This document shows positions 1 to 7,786 of a DNA stretch of 64,000 nucleotides, piece after piece. This stretch comes from Caccovicinus sp051878975 (GTDB taxonomy: Bacteria > Bacillota > Clostridia > Lachnospirales > Lachnospiraceae): assembly GCA_051878975.1 (NCBI GenBank), contig JBJELD010000041.1:103406-167405 (forward strand), read 5' to 3'. The translations under genes and the position numbers were made by a program. Numbering within the stretch: position 1 is the first letter of the stretch; the number at the start of each line of letters is the position of its first letter. The notes under the pieces are model-generated. The model saw only the letters and a program-made list of their open reading frames with translations, made no database searches and was not told where the DNA came from.

Positions 1-908
1 GTTCCGTTGGTCAGAGCTTCTTTGTCAATGTAACCCTTCTGATATGCATCCTGAAGTCTGGTCAGAGTTTCCTTCATGTTGTCCTGCAGGAAGCCGTCCA
101 CCCACTGGCCGTTCTCATCCTTGGTAAAGTCGACGGTCGCACCCTGGTAGAATTCCGGAAGATACATGACCCACGGAGCCTCAGGAGCAATCAGGCCGGC
201 CGCAGATACGCCGCAGGTATCGCCGTTTACGCCGTTTCCGTCCGGGTCGCCGGTGGTAAATGCTTCCAGCATGGCCAGATATTCGTCATATGTGGTCGGT
301 GCTTCCAGACCAACGTTGTCCAGCCAGGACTTTTTGATATAGGTAACGCAGCCTTTGCCGTTTTCATGTGCAAAGCCGTATAAGCGTCCGTCGATTTTCA
401 GCTTGTCCAGGATTGCTTCGCCTTTATAGCGCCCGGAAGCCTTTAATTCGGAATTTTCCCAGGCATCCGTCATATCCCAGAGCGCTCCCTCTTCTGCATA
501 GCCGGTATAGTATGCGGAAGAAAGGATTACCACATCCGGCCAGTTCTCAGGACCGGAAGCAAAAGTCTGTCCCAGTACATCGTTGTATGCATCGTGATCC
601 GGCTGGATGATTTCCAGGTCAATGCCGGTCAGCTCTTCCCAGCGCTTTTCAAATTCGTCACGTGCATTTACCTTGGTAAACACATTGCCGTTTACAAAAA
701 TCGTGATCTTGTCCGGCTTTTCAATTTCAGCTTCAGCTGCCTGGGTTTCTGCGGCGGCTGTAGTTTCAGCTGCGGTTTCTGCAGCGGCAGCCGTGGTGCC
801 GGCTGTTTCTGTGCTGCTTCCTCCGTTTCCGCATCCGGTCAGAAGCATAGAAACGGTCATGGTTCCCGCAAGTCCTGCGGCAAATAAGCTGCGTCCTCTT
901 TTTCTCAT
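1..908 (-). CDS. Extracellular solute-binding lipoprotein of a sugar ABC transporter (3' end outside window)
   Basis: Only the first 302 codons are present; the gene runs off the left edge. The start at 908 has an AAGGAGGG ribosome site seven bases upstream. The product begins with a basic n-region and a hydrophobic stretch ending in the lipobox LLTGC, so Cys26 is the likely lipidated residue. An Ala/Thr/Glu-rich linker follows to about residue 60. The mature part then resembles family 1 carbohydrate-binding proteins (DKITIFVNG, then W-D-M-T-D-A and a DPDGNG loop). It would capture a substrate outside the membrane for permeases encoded beyond the window. It sits 14 bp downstream of the enolase-superfamily gene and is probably in one operon with it, so the ligand may be the substrate of that enzyme or its precursor. 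The family is clear; the ligand is unknown. Confidence 0.85.
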   Translation of the reverse strand, partial: MRKRGRSLFAAGLAGTMTVSMLLTGCGNGGSSTETAGTTAAAAETAAETTAAAETQAAEAEIEKPDKITIFVNGNVFTKVNARDEFEKRWEELTGIDLEIIQPDHDAYNDVLGQTFASGPENWPDVVILSSAYYTGYAEEGALWDMTDAWENSELKASGRYKGEAILDKLKIDGRLYGFAHENGKGCVTYIKKSWLDNVGLEAPTTYDEYLAMLEAFTTGDPDGNGVNGDTCGVSAAGLIAPEAPWVMYLPEFYQGATVDFTKDENGQWVDGFLQDNMKETLTRLQDAYQKGYIDKEALTNG

Positions 909-922
909 AGAAATACCCTCCT

Positions 923-2065
923 TTATTTTGCTGGATAGTAGATGACTTTACTCTCCAGATAACCCTCTTTTTCAAGTTTTTCGATATTCATTCTGGTCGG
1001 AATGCCCGGAATGTCGGTCCGGCAGAAGAATTTGCTGTCGTGTGCTTCCGGCACATTCAGCATGTATTCTGCAACCGGGCGGCTGATTGGTTCATGATAC
1101 TCTACGCGCTCGTTTTCATTATACAGACAGCCGAAGTATGCGTTCAGTGCGGCGCGTCCGCCGGAGGAGAAAGTAACCCCGTGTTCTCTTGCCATGTCGC
1201 GGATGCGGATCAGGTCGTCGATCCGGCTCATTCTTCCCAGAGAAGGCTGCAGATGGTCAACGCCCTTTTCGATGTAGGTTTCATATGCGTAGGAAATCCG
1301 CATGGATTCGCCAAAAGCAATTGGCATCGGAACGCCCATTTCTTTCAGCCTTTTGATTCCGTTCATATCATGAGAGTGGATCGGCTCTTCAAACCACTCC
1401 AGATTGTACGGTGCAGCCAGCTGAGCAAATTTCCAGGCGTTTTCCACATCCCACCGCTGGTTTGCATCGACTGCGATTCCGATGTGATCGCCAACGGCCG
1501 CTCTTACCTTTTCCAGGCGGCGGATATCACGCTCCATATCCTTGCCTTCGCCGCTTCCGACTTTGAATTTGACGGTGTGGAAACCTTCTTCCACGTAGCG
1601 AACCATATCCTCGACCAGTTCCTCGTCGGAAAGCAGAAGGGAACCACCTCCCTTATATGCAGCAGCCCAGTCCTTCTCAGCACCCAGGAAGCGGTGGATC
1701 GGCTGCCCGGCCCGCTGTGCCAGAATATCCAGCATCATCAGATCCACGGCCCCTACGTCAACGGCCTGTCCGCTCTGGAAACCGCTGTTCCGGATTTTCC
1801 AGTACAGAGAATGCCGCCAGTCGTTATAGCTCATTTCTTCCCCGGTCAGAAGACGAGGAAGCATTTCCTTTACGAAATTTCTTCCGACAGAATGGTGCGC
1901 GCAGGCACCTGTCTGATCGTAAAGCTCCAGACATCCCTGCTCCGGTGCAAACTGTCCCATTCCGCCGGTTCCGTCTTTAAATGGACGAGGAAGCGGGATC
2001 GGTCTGAAGTTGTAGTAAACCGCTTTTGTAAACCGGATCTTGTCTTCAAAATTAAACTGAAACAT
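923..2065 (-). CDS. Mandelate racemase/muconate lactonizing enzyme family protein (probable sugar-acid dehydratase-like)
   Basis: This is a 380-residue enolase-superfamily enzyme. I start it at 2065 (GGGAGGATAATATG) rather than at a GTG/TTG-type codon 66 bp upstream that lacks a ribosome site. Visible motifs are a K-x-K base pair (KFK, residues 166-168) and three acidic metal ligands in order: D200 (VDANQR), E226 or E227 (WFEEP) and E253 (FGES). These fit Mg-dependent abstraction of the alpha proton of a carboxylate. The Asp-His dyad that mandelate racemase-type members carry on later strands is not evident: the equivalent places read QPS (273-275) and FSSGG (299-303). The exact reaction therefore cannot be named. 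It leads an operon with a sugar-binding lipoprotein and is divergent from a PrpR-like regulator, which supports a catabolic role with a sugar acid or related carboxylate. Confidence 0.8.
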   Translation of the reverse strand: MFQFNFEDKIRFTKAVYYNFRPIPLPRPFKDGTGGMGQFAPEQGCLELYDQTGACAHHSVGRNFVKEMLPRLLTGEEMSYNDWRHSLYWKIRNSGFQSGQAVDVGAVDLMMLDILAQRAGQPIHRFLGAEKDWAAAYKGGGSLLLSDEELVEDMVRYVEEGFHTVKFKVGSGEGKDMERDIRRLEKVRAAVGDHIGIAVDANQRWDVENAWKFAQLAAPYNLEWFEEPIHSHDMNGIKRLKEMGVPMPIAFGESMRISYAYETYIEKGVDHLQPSLGRMSRIDDLIRIRDMAREHGVTFSSGGRAALNAYFGCLYNENERVEYHEPISRPVAEYMLNVPEAHDSKFFCRTDIPGIPTRMNIEKLEKEGYLESKVIYYPAK

Positions 2066-2359
2066 ATTATCCTCCCTTTTTTTCTCTGATAATTTCAGTA
2101 TACGTTTTTTTCGTTTTTTCTCAACTTCCATTCTGACTAAAATTGCTGAAAAAATTTCAGCAATATCACTTAGAATTTCATTTTGAAAGAAAATACTTCA
2201 AAATCTATCATTTTACGTTTCTAATTGAAAAGAAAAAAACATGAATTTCAAAAAAACAGGGAAAAGCAGTTGAGCAGGCTGCAGGATTCCGATATAATAA
2301 GCAGAGAATGTGAAATCAGAAGAAACAGGTCAGTATGTGACAGAGAAATGGAGGGGCTT
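2066..2359. promoter_or_regulatory. Divergent control region with a 10-bp-arm palindrome
   Basis: This AT-rich spacer separates the leftward catabolic operon from the rightward regulator. It holds a perfect inverted repeat at 2142-2164 (ATTGCTGAAA, 3-bp centre, TTTCAGCAAT). A weaker related element lies at 2086-2098 (CTGA-N5-TCAG), just upstream of the enzyme gene's ribosome site, and TTTCA/TGAAA half sites occur around 2174-2200. A binding site for the neighbouring regulator is the simplest reading. An open frame with a TTG codon at 2225 runs into the regulator, but the ATG at 2360 has the better ribosome site. Confidence 0.5.
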
Positions 2360-4288
2360 ATGTCAGGCATTGCGCTGTTTGCACCGGATGAAAATATTTA
2401 TAATCAGGCACGAAAGCTTTTGGAAGGCCGGAACGGCCATCATATCCGGATCGTGAAGTGTATTCGCACTTCGGAGTCGATTCAGGAGGCCAGGGATGCC
2501 CTGGAGCAGGGGGCCAATATCATTATTGCCAGAGGGCGGCAGGCACATTTTATCCGCCAGGATACCAATATTCCTGTGGTGGAAATCCAGCTGACGGCAC
2601 AGGAGCTGGGGCTTTTAATCCGTCAGGGAAAGCAGCTTCTGAATAAGGAATTTATTACCGTCGGGCTGTTCGGCTGGGGCAATATGTTCTGCAACACGGA
2701 TCATTTTGATGAGCTGTTTCACATCAAGCTTCATACCTATATGCTGAAGAGCGACAATGACTGGCAGAAATATATACTGGAGGCGCAGGAAGCAGGCTGT
2801 GAACTGGTCATCGGCGGACGCTCCATTCTCCAGTATGATGCGTTAATGAATATTCCGCACCTTTACCTGAGCGGAACAGAGGAATCCCTGCGGACAGCCA
2901 TAGATACGGCAGAGCAGCTGTTTGAGATGGCAGAAAACGAGCAGCGGAATCAGGCGCAGTTTTCTGCCGTCCTGTACAGCGCGACTAACGGTATCATGAA
3001 AATCAGCAATGCCGGCAGAGTTCTGCTGGTCAACCGGACGATGGAGGACATGCTGGACTGTCAGGCAGAGCAGGCTATGGGACAGCCGGTTTCTTCTCTT
3101 CTTACTGGATTGGATATGGGAAAGATCAATGAGGTGCTGAACGGGAAACTGGAAAATTATTCTGGATTTACGGTCTGCGGCGGGCGCAAGATTCTGGTGG
3201 TGGCAGAACCCATTGTGGTTGCCAGGCAGATTGACGGCGCCATTATTTCCTGCACCAATCTGGTTCAGATGAACACGACAGAAAACCTGCCCATGAAGGA
3301 ACAGCTCCTGAAGGGAAACATTGCAATGGCCAACTTTGATTCGATTTCCTCTCTGTTTCCGGATCTGGCACCGGTATTTGAACGTGCAAAGGTTTATGCG
3401 CTTTCCCCCAGCCCGATGCTGGTGGAGGCCACCTCCGGTCCGGAGCTGGAAATGCTGGTACAGAGTATCCATAATCAGAGCATTCGAAAAAGCGGGCCGT
3501 TTATCATAATCAGCATGGCCGGCCTGACGGAGCAGCAGCAGGAATGGGTCCTTTTGGGGAATCCGAAAACCGGCGAGCGGGGCGCGCTGCAGGACGCCAA
3601 TCATGGCACACTGGTGATTCAAAGCATCGACAAGCTGACGCTCCCGCTTCAGTATCAGCTGGTTAAGATTATCCGGTCCAAAAAGATCAGCTACGGCACC
3701 AGCCTGTCGCAGGTCAAGGTAATCGACGTACGGATTATTGCAACCACCGGAAAGAACCTTTCCAAGCTGCGCAAGCAGTTTTTATTCCGCTCGGACCTGC
3801 TGTTTATGCTGAAGGCGCTGCGGGTCCGCATTCCGAGTCTGAAGGACCGGCCCCGGGATATCGAGCATATGCTGGATATCTTTATCAAGGAATTTTCCCG
3901 TCAGTATTCCCGTTACCATGTACTCTCCGAAGGCGCCCGGAAGGCGATTTTAAATTATTCCTGGGAGGGAAATGTGATCCAGCTTCAGGCATTCTGTGAG
4001 CGGATGATTCTGACGGTGCAGAAGCGGACGATTTCAGAGGAATACGTCCGGGAGCTTCTGACGGAATTGTATCAGCAGGATTCCGGCATTTTCGATGAGC
4101 CGGCGGAGCTGTCTTTTGAGACCGAGTCCTCCGTTCATCTGCTGCCGCCGGAGACAGAAGATCCGATCTGCAATCTGATTGTGACGACTCTGCGGAAAAA
4201 TCACGGAAACCGGAAGCAGACGGCCCAGGAGCTGAAGATGAGCACCACCACGCTCTGGAGAAAGATGAAGGCGTATCACATTGACTGA
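2360..4288 (+). CDS. PrpR_N/PAS transcriptional regulator with a degenerate sigma54-type AAA+ domain
   Basis: I start this 642-residue protein at 2360, preceded by GGAGGGG. Residues 1 to about 175 resemble the PrpR N-terminal sensor domain (ALFAPDENIY; QGANIIIARGR). A PAS-like domain follows at about 200-300 (ATNGIMKIS; RVLLVNRTMEDML). Residues 325-560 align in order with an NtrC-type AAA+ module, including ANHGTLVIQSID, VRIIATTGKNL and the FRSDLLFML/RIPSLKDRPRDI region. The Walker A glycine-rich loop is replaced by VEATSGPEL and no GAFTGA loop is present. The protein ends in a Fis-type helix-turn-helix (NRKQTAQELKMSTTTLWRKMK). It should bind DNA and sense a ligand, but probably does not drive sigma54 promoters by ATP hydrolysis. 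The divergent catabolic operon is the likely target. Confidence 0.8.
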   Translation: MSGIALFAPDENIYNQARKLLEGRNGHHIRIVKCIRTSESIQEARDALEQGANIIIARGRQAHFIRQDTNIPVVEIQLTAQELGLLIRQGKQLLNKEFITVGLFGWGNMFCNTDHFDELFHIKLHTYMLKSDNDWQKYILEAQEAGCELVIGGRSILQYDALMNIPHLYLSGTEESLRTAIDTAEQLFEMAENEQRNQAQFSAVLYSATNGIMKISNAGRVLLVNRTMEDMLDCQAEQAMGQPVSSLLTGLDMGKINEVLNGKLENYSGFTVCGGRKILVVAEPIVVARQIDGAIISCTNLVQMNTTENLPMKEQLLKGNIAMANFDSISSLFPDLAPVFERAKVYALSPSPMLVEATSGPELEMLVQSIHNQSIRKSGPFIIISMAGLTEQQQEWVLLGNPKTGERGALQDANHGTLVIQSIDKLTLPLQYQLVKIIRSKKISYGTSLSQVKVIDVRIIATTGKNLSKLRKQFLFRSDLLFMLKALRVRIPSLKDRPRDIEHMLDIFIKEFSRQYSRYHVLSEGARKAILNYSWEGNVIQLQAFCERMILTVQKRTISEEYVRELLTELYQQDSGIFDEPAELSFETESSVHLLPPETEDPICNLIVTTLRKNHGNRKQTAQELKMSTTTLWRKMKAYHID

Positions 4289-4310
4289 AACCTTTCCTAT
4301 GTGCTATACT
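4281..4310 (+). promoter_or_regulatory. Promoter for the cyclophilin gene
   Basis: TTGACT at 4281-4286 and TATACT at 4305-4310 are 18 bp apart. The -35 overlaps the last codons of the regulator gene. The -10 lies 33 bp before the next start codon. Confidence 0.6.
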
Positions 4311-4343
4311 GGATCAAAATACGAAGACAGCAAGGAGAAAAAA

Positions 4344-4862
4344 ATGAAAAATCCGATTGTTACATTTGAGATGGAAAACGGCGACATCATCAAAGCCGAG
4401 CTGTATCCGGAGGTTGCTCCGAATACGGTAAACAATTTTATCAGCCTGGTGAACAAGGGCTTCTATGACGGCCTGATCTTTCACCGCGTGATTGCCGGTT
4501 TTATGATTCAGGGCGGATGCCCGAACGGAAACGGCATGGGCGGTCCGGGCTACTCCATTAAGGGCGAATTTAACCAGAACGGCTTCCAGAATGACCTGCG
4601 TCATACGCCGGGTGTTCTTTCCATGGCGAGAGCCATGTCACCGAATTCTGCAGGTTCCCAGTTCTTTATCATGCATGAGGCGGCACCGCATCTGGACGGT
4701 GCTTACGCAGCATTCGGACAAGTAATCGAAGGCATGGATGTGGTAAATAAGATTGCAGCAGTCCGCACCGATTACAGCGACCGGCCGATGAAGCCGCAGA
4801 AGATGGCGAAGGTTACGGTGGAAACCTTTGGTGAAACCTATCCGGAGCCGGAAACCTGCTGA
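4344..4862 (+). CDS. Peptidyl-prolyl cis-trans isomerase, cyclophilin type
   Basis: This is a 172-residue single-domain cyclophilin with no signal peptide, so it should be cytoplasmic. The start at 4344 has AAGGAG seven bases upstream; an earlier in-frame start at 4281 would overlap the regulator and lies on the promoter. Family motifs are present in order: NFISLVNKGFYDG, FHRVIAGFMIQGG with the catalytic Arg, GGPGYSIKGEF, LSMARAMSPNSAGSQFFI, and HLDGAYAAFGQVIEGMDVV. It catalyses isomerisation of Xaa-Pro bonds during folding. The length is normal for bacterial PpiB-type proteins. Its neighbours give no special role. Confidence 0.93.
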   Translation: MKNPIVTFEMENGDIIKAELYPEVAPNTVNNFISLVNKGFYDGLIFHRVIAGFMIQGGCPNGNGMGGPGYSIKGEFNQNGFQNDLRHTPGVLSMARAMSPNSAGSQFFIMHEAAPHLDGAYAAFGQVIEGMDVVNKIAAVRTDYSDRPMKPQKMAKVTVETFGETYPEPETC

Positions 4863-4866
4863 TGCC

Positions 4867-5613
4867 ATGGTAAGGGAACGTCTGGTCATCATAGAAAATA
4901 AAACGTATCCCGTCGTGATTTCCGATGAACAGGAGGCTCTTCTGGCTGCGAAAGCGGCCGGAAGAGCCGTTCTTGGCTTCTGGGATCCTGCAGAGCCGGA
5001 AAAAGCACCATTTGGAGTCCCATATCTGATGGAACGGGGAGCGGAGATTTCAGAAGAATTTCTGGAGCGGATTGTCCGTCGTCAGGAGGGGCTTGCGTGG
5101 AACCTGGCAGAGACAAAGCGTCTGCTTGTGAGGGAGCTGAAGGCAGAGGACTGGGAGACTGTACGGGAGCTTCAGAAAGAGCCGGATGTCTGCGGCCCGG
5201 GATTTTCCTGCCGGGAGGCATTTGAAGCTTATCTGCGGGTGCAGTATCCTTTGTATGAATACGGACTCTGGGCGGTGACGGAGAAGCACACCGGCCGCCT
5301 GATCGGAGCTGCGGGATACTGGAATCTGAATGAGGAGGAGCTGCCGAAAAAGCCGGAGGCATCCGCTGTGGAGACCGGCTACTGGATTCGGCCGGGAGAG
5401 CGGCGAAAGGGCTTTGCAGCGGAGGCCATGACGGCTGTGCTGCAGGAAGCAGACCGCCGCGGCTGCAGTCCGGTATACGCAAAAATCCGGGAGGACAATC
5501 TTCCCTCCCGGAATCTGGCGGTAAAATTAGGATTTCACAGAGTGCTCGGCACTACGGATTCAGCAGGAAACGGATCCAGGCAATGGTATTGTCGATATGC
5601 TCCGAATTGCTGA
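4867..5613 (+). CDS. GNAT-family N-acetyltransferase (RimJ/RimL-like) with an N-terminal extension
   Basis: This protein has about 248 residues. The ATG at 4867 follows the cyclophilin stop almost directly, so translational coupling is likely; earlier in-frame TTG/GTG codons at 4828 and 4831 cannot be excluded. Residues 1 to about 90 form an unrecognised N-terminal part (VIIENKTYPVVISDEQEALL). Residues 95-240 show an acetyltransferase fold: LVRELKAEDWETVRELQ, VETGYWIRPGERRKGFAAEAM with the acetyl-CoA pyrophosphate loop, and NLPSRNLAVKLGF. RimJ/RimL relatives acetylate ribosomal-protein N termini or small amines; this substrate is unknown. The last 62 bp overlap, tail to tail, the 3' end of the opposing gene. 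Confidence 0.78.
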   Translation: MVRERLVIIENKTYPVVISDEQEALLAAKAAGRAVLGFWDPAEPEKAPFGVPYLMERGAEISEEFLERIVRRQEGLAWNLAETKRLLVRELKAEDWETVRELQKEPDVCGPGFSCREAFEAYLRVQYPLYEYGLWAVTEKHTGRLIGAAGYWNLNEEELPKKPEASAVETGYWIRPGERRKGFAAEAMTAVLQEADRRGCSPVYAKIREDNLPSRNLAVKLGFHRVLGTTDSAGNGSRQWYCRYAPNC

Positions 5614-6235
5614 TGATGCCCATGCAGCAGGGCGTGATCTGTACGCTGGTTTCCTGCGGAAAACGGGTGTGATTCAGATCAATGGCGTAGGCATGTTCCG
5701 TCCCGTCGGCGCCCTCTGCGTAGAGAGCGGTCTCCTTGACCTGCTGCCACAGGTCATCGGGAAGGGCCTGTTCCAGATCCAGGAAGGCATCCATTTCCGC
5801 ATAATGTCCCAGCGTGGCAGAATCGGTGATCATGGCATCCAGATCTTTTCCGGATACAAGGGCCGAAATCTTTGCCATGCTGGCATAATCCATCTCGGAG
5901 GATCCATTTTCTCCAAAGGATAAGGTCAGGCTCTCGCCTTCGATCAGATCCTTTTTCCCGAAATTCATGTAGGCTTTGAACTGCTCATTGAGTGGTTCAA
6001 ATTCTGCATGGTAGGGATTCTGATTGTTGACCACCAGATAATACAGCTGACTGGTGAAGGTCCGGTTATAAAAAATGGTTGCGATCAGATAGATGCAGAG
6101 GAGGATGCAGGCCAGGCCAAGCATGTGCAGCTTATAGTATTCCCAGACATACCAGATCCGGTCTCCCCAGGACATGTGTTTTAATTTTTCTTTTTCCTGT
6201 CTGCCTTCTTCACGCAGACGCTCTTTGAATGACAT
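5552..6235 (-). CDS. Single-pass membrane protein of unknown function
   Basis: This 227-residue protein starts at 6235 (GAGGT seven bases upstream; a GTG at 6244 lacks suitable spacing). It has a charged cytoplasmic N terminus (FKERLREEGRQEKEKLKH), one membrane segment at about residues 36-56 (MLGLACILLCIYLIATIFY) and an extracellular remainder. That part contains blocks reminiscent of the C-terminal lobe of solute-binding proteins (DAMITDSATLGHYAEM, FLDLEQALPDDL, NTIAWIRFLL). I do not recognise a named family. It is divergent from the YesL-like gene, and such pairs are plausible partners in sugar sensing, but this is inference. Its 3' end overlaps the acetyltransferase gene by 62 bp. Confidence 0.7.
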   Translation of the reverse strand: MSFKERLREEGRQEKEKLKHMSWGDRIWYVWEYYKLHMLGLACILLCIYLIATIFYNRTFTSQLYYLVVNNQNPYHAEFEPLNEQFKAYMNFGKKDLIEGESLTLSFGENGSSEMDYASMAKISALVSGKDLDAMITDSATLGHYAEMDAFLDLEQALPDDLWQQVKETALYAEGADGTEHAYAIDLNHTRFPQETSVQITPCCMGIISNSEHIDNTIAWIRFLLNP

Positions 6236-6322
6236 GATCAGCACCTCATTTTTCTTTTTTCCGCCATTATATCACAATTTTTCGACAGATACTGTAAAAA
6301 TTTTATGAAATTCCCAAGATAA

Positions 6323-6351
6323 TTGCTTTTTTCCAAAAAGTTCGGTATACT
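6323..6351 (+). promoter_or_regulatory. Promoter for the YesL-like gene
   Basis: TTGCTT at 6323-6328 and TATACT at 6346-6351 have a 17-bp spacer. The start codon follows about 90 bp later. Confidence 0.6.
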
Positions 6352-6442
6352 GGGGAGAGACAGATACCGGCTTGGCCAAAATGGGCCGCTGCCGGGACAT
6401 TTTTAAGACGATTTCTATAATTTCAGAAAAGAGGTTGCAAGA

Positions 6443-7177
6443 ATGCTTCAAGGTTTTTTTAATTATGACAATCCGGTTTGGCGCTTTATCGGAAAATTTG
6501 CGGATCTGATCCTTCTGAATATCCTCTGGATCCTCTGCAGTATTCCGATTTTTACGATCGGCGCTTCGACGACGGCGGTTTATTATGTGACGCTGAAGCT
6601 GGTACGCGATGAAGACGGCTATACCATCCGATCGTTTTTTAAGTCCTTTAAGGAAAATTTCAAGCAGGCTACGATCATCTGGCTGCTGGTGCTGGTGACG
6701 GGAATCATCCTGGGCGTAGATCTGTATTTCTTTCAGAAGGTGCTGGCCGGCAGCTCTATTCTGCGCACGATCTTTACTGCAGTGATCGGTGCGGTGGCGA
6801 TTATCTGGGTCTTTACCGTCAGCTATGTGTTCCCGGTACAGTGCCGCTTTTATAATCCGGTGAAGAAGACCGTGTTTAATGCGTTTTTCATGTCTGTCCG
6901 CCATTTTGGTCAGACCTTCTGTATGCTGGTGCTGGATGCGGCGCTGGTGGTGCTTGGTTATATTTCTTTTTATTATGCACCGCAGTTTTCGATCCTGCTG
7001 CTGCTGTTTGGATTTCCGCTGACCGCATTCCTGAATTCCTACATTTTAAACAGCGTATTCAACAAATATATTCCGAAGGATACGGAGCATGAAGATGACG
7101 GCACGCTGCGCCCGATTCTGGAGGATGTGAAGCTTTCTGTCAACCCGGAAAATCCGGATGATCCGGAAAAGCAGTAA
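6443..7177 (+). CDS. YesL-family (DUF624) integral membrane protein
   Basis: This 244-residue polytopic protein has GAGG upstream of the ATG. The opening FFNYDNPVWRFIGKFADL followed by a long hydrophobic segment with IPIFTIGASTTAVYYVTLKL is the hallmark of the YesL/DUF624 family. Later membrane segments occur around residues 75-95, 110-135, 160-180 and 185-205. The C-terminal tail is acidic and cytoplasmic. Members are often found with carbohydrate ABC transporters in Firmicutes, but the molecular function is not established. A strong hairpin terminator follows directly. Confidence 0.85.
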   Translation: MLQGFFNYDNPVWRFIGKFADLILLNILWILCSIPIFTIGASTTAVYYVTLKLVRDEDGYTIRSFFKSFKENFKQATIIWLLVLVTGIILGVDLYFFQKVLAGSSILRTIFTAVIGAVAIIWVFTVSYVFPVQCRFYNPVKKTVFNAFFMSVRHFGQTFCMLVLDAALVVLGYISFYYAPQFSILLLLFGFPLTAFLNSYILNSVFNKYIPKDTEHEDDGTLRPILEDVKLSVNPENPDDPEKQ

Positions 7178-7181
7178 ACAG

Positions 7182-7228
7182 AAAAAGGAACGGCACTGCC
7201 GATGGGATTCGGTGTGCCGTTCCTTTTT
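7182..7228. terminator. Bidirectional intrinsic terminator
   Basis: Fifteen-base arms (AAAAAGGAACGGCAC, 7182-7196, and its complement, 7214-7228) end in a T run on both strands. The hairpin lies between the convergent yesL-like and PII genes and probably serves both. Confidence 0.85.
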
Positions 7229-7241
7229 GGCTGTCTGTATC

Positions 7242-7580
7242 CTACAGAGCCTGTTCGCCGCGCTCGCCGGTACGGATCCGGATCGCATCCTGTACGTCAT
7301 AGACAAAGATTTTTCCGTCGCCATAATTCCCGGTGGTGATCTCTGTCACAACCTTATCAATGATCGCGTTTGCCGCTTCCTCCGGTACCACGGTTTCCAC
7401 TTTTACCTTCGGAAGCAGATTGACCGTGTATTCCGTTCCGCGGTAGATCTGTTTGTATCCCTTCTGATTGCCGTAGCCCATGACATTACTGATCATGATT
7501 CCGCTGGCTTTGCAGCCGGAGAGGATCGTTTTTAAGGTCTCCAGTTTTTCCGGTTTTACAATGATCTCCAGTTTTTTCAT
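7242..7580 (-). CDS. PII-family nitrogen regulatory protein
   Basis: This 112-residue protein has the usual PII length. The T-loop carries YRGTEY with Tyr51 at the classical uridylylation position. The C-terminal signature is present (TGNYGDGKIFVYDVQDAIRIRTGERG). PII proteins form trimers that bind ATP/ADP and 2-oxoglutarate and adjust nitrogen transport and metabolism. No ammonium transporter or glutamine synthetase gene lies beside it, so the partner is unknown, and the gene appears monocistronic. Family confidence is high. Whether Tyr51 is modified in this organism cannot be told, because no uridylyltransferase gene is in the window. Confidence 0.9.
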   Translation of the reverse strand: MKKLEIIVKPEKLETLKTILSGCKASGIMISNVMGYGNQKGYKQIYRGTEYTVNLLPKVKVETVVPEEAANAIIDKVVTEITTGNYGDGKIFVYDVQDAIRIRTGERGEQAL

Positions 7581-7695
7581 GGCTGTATCCCTCCAATCAT
7601 TTCCAGCGCTGGTGGTTTCTGTCCACCCATGCTACTGTTAGTATAGCACAGGAATCCGAAAAAAACGAGAAAATTTGGTTTTTTAAGAAAAGTAC

Positions 7696-7724
7696 TTGAT
7701 ATTTTAATTGGATAGGACTATAAT
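7696..7724 (+). promoter_or_regulatory. Promoter for ispE and following genes
   Basis: TTGATA at 7696-7701 and a consensus TATAAT at 7719-7724 have a 17-bp spacer. They lie 62 bp before the ispE start codon. Confidence 0.75.
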
Positions 7725-7786
7725 TTCTCAACAGAGAACATTGTATACAAAATAATGTATTATAAGAACACAAATACGAGGTTGTC

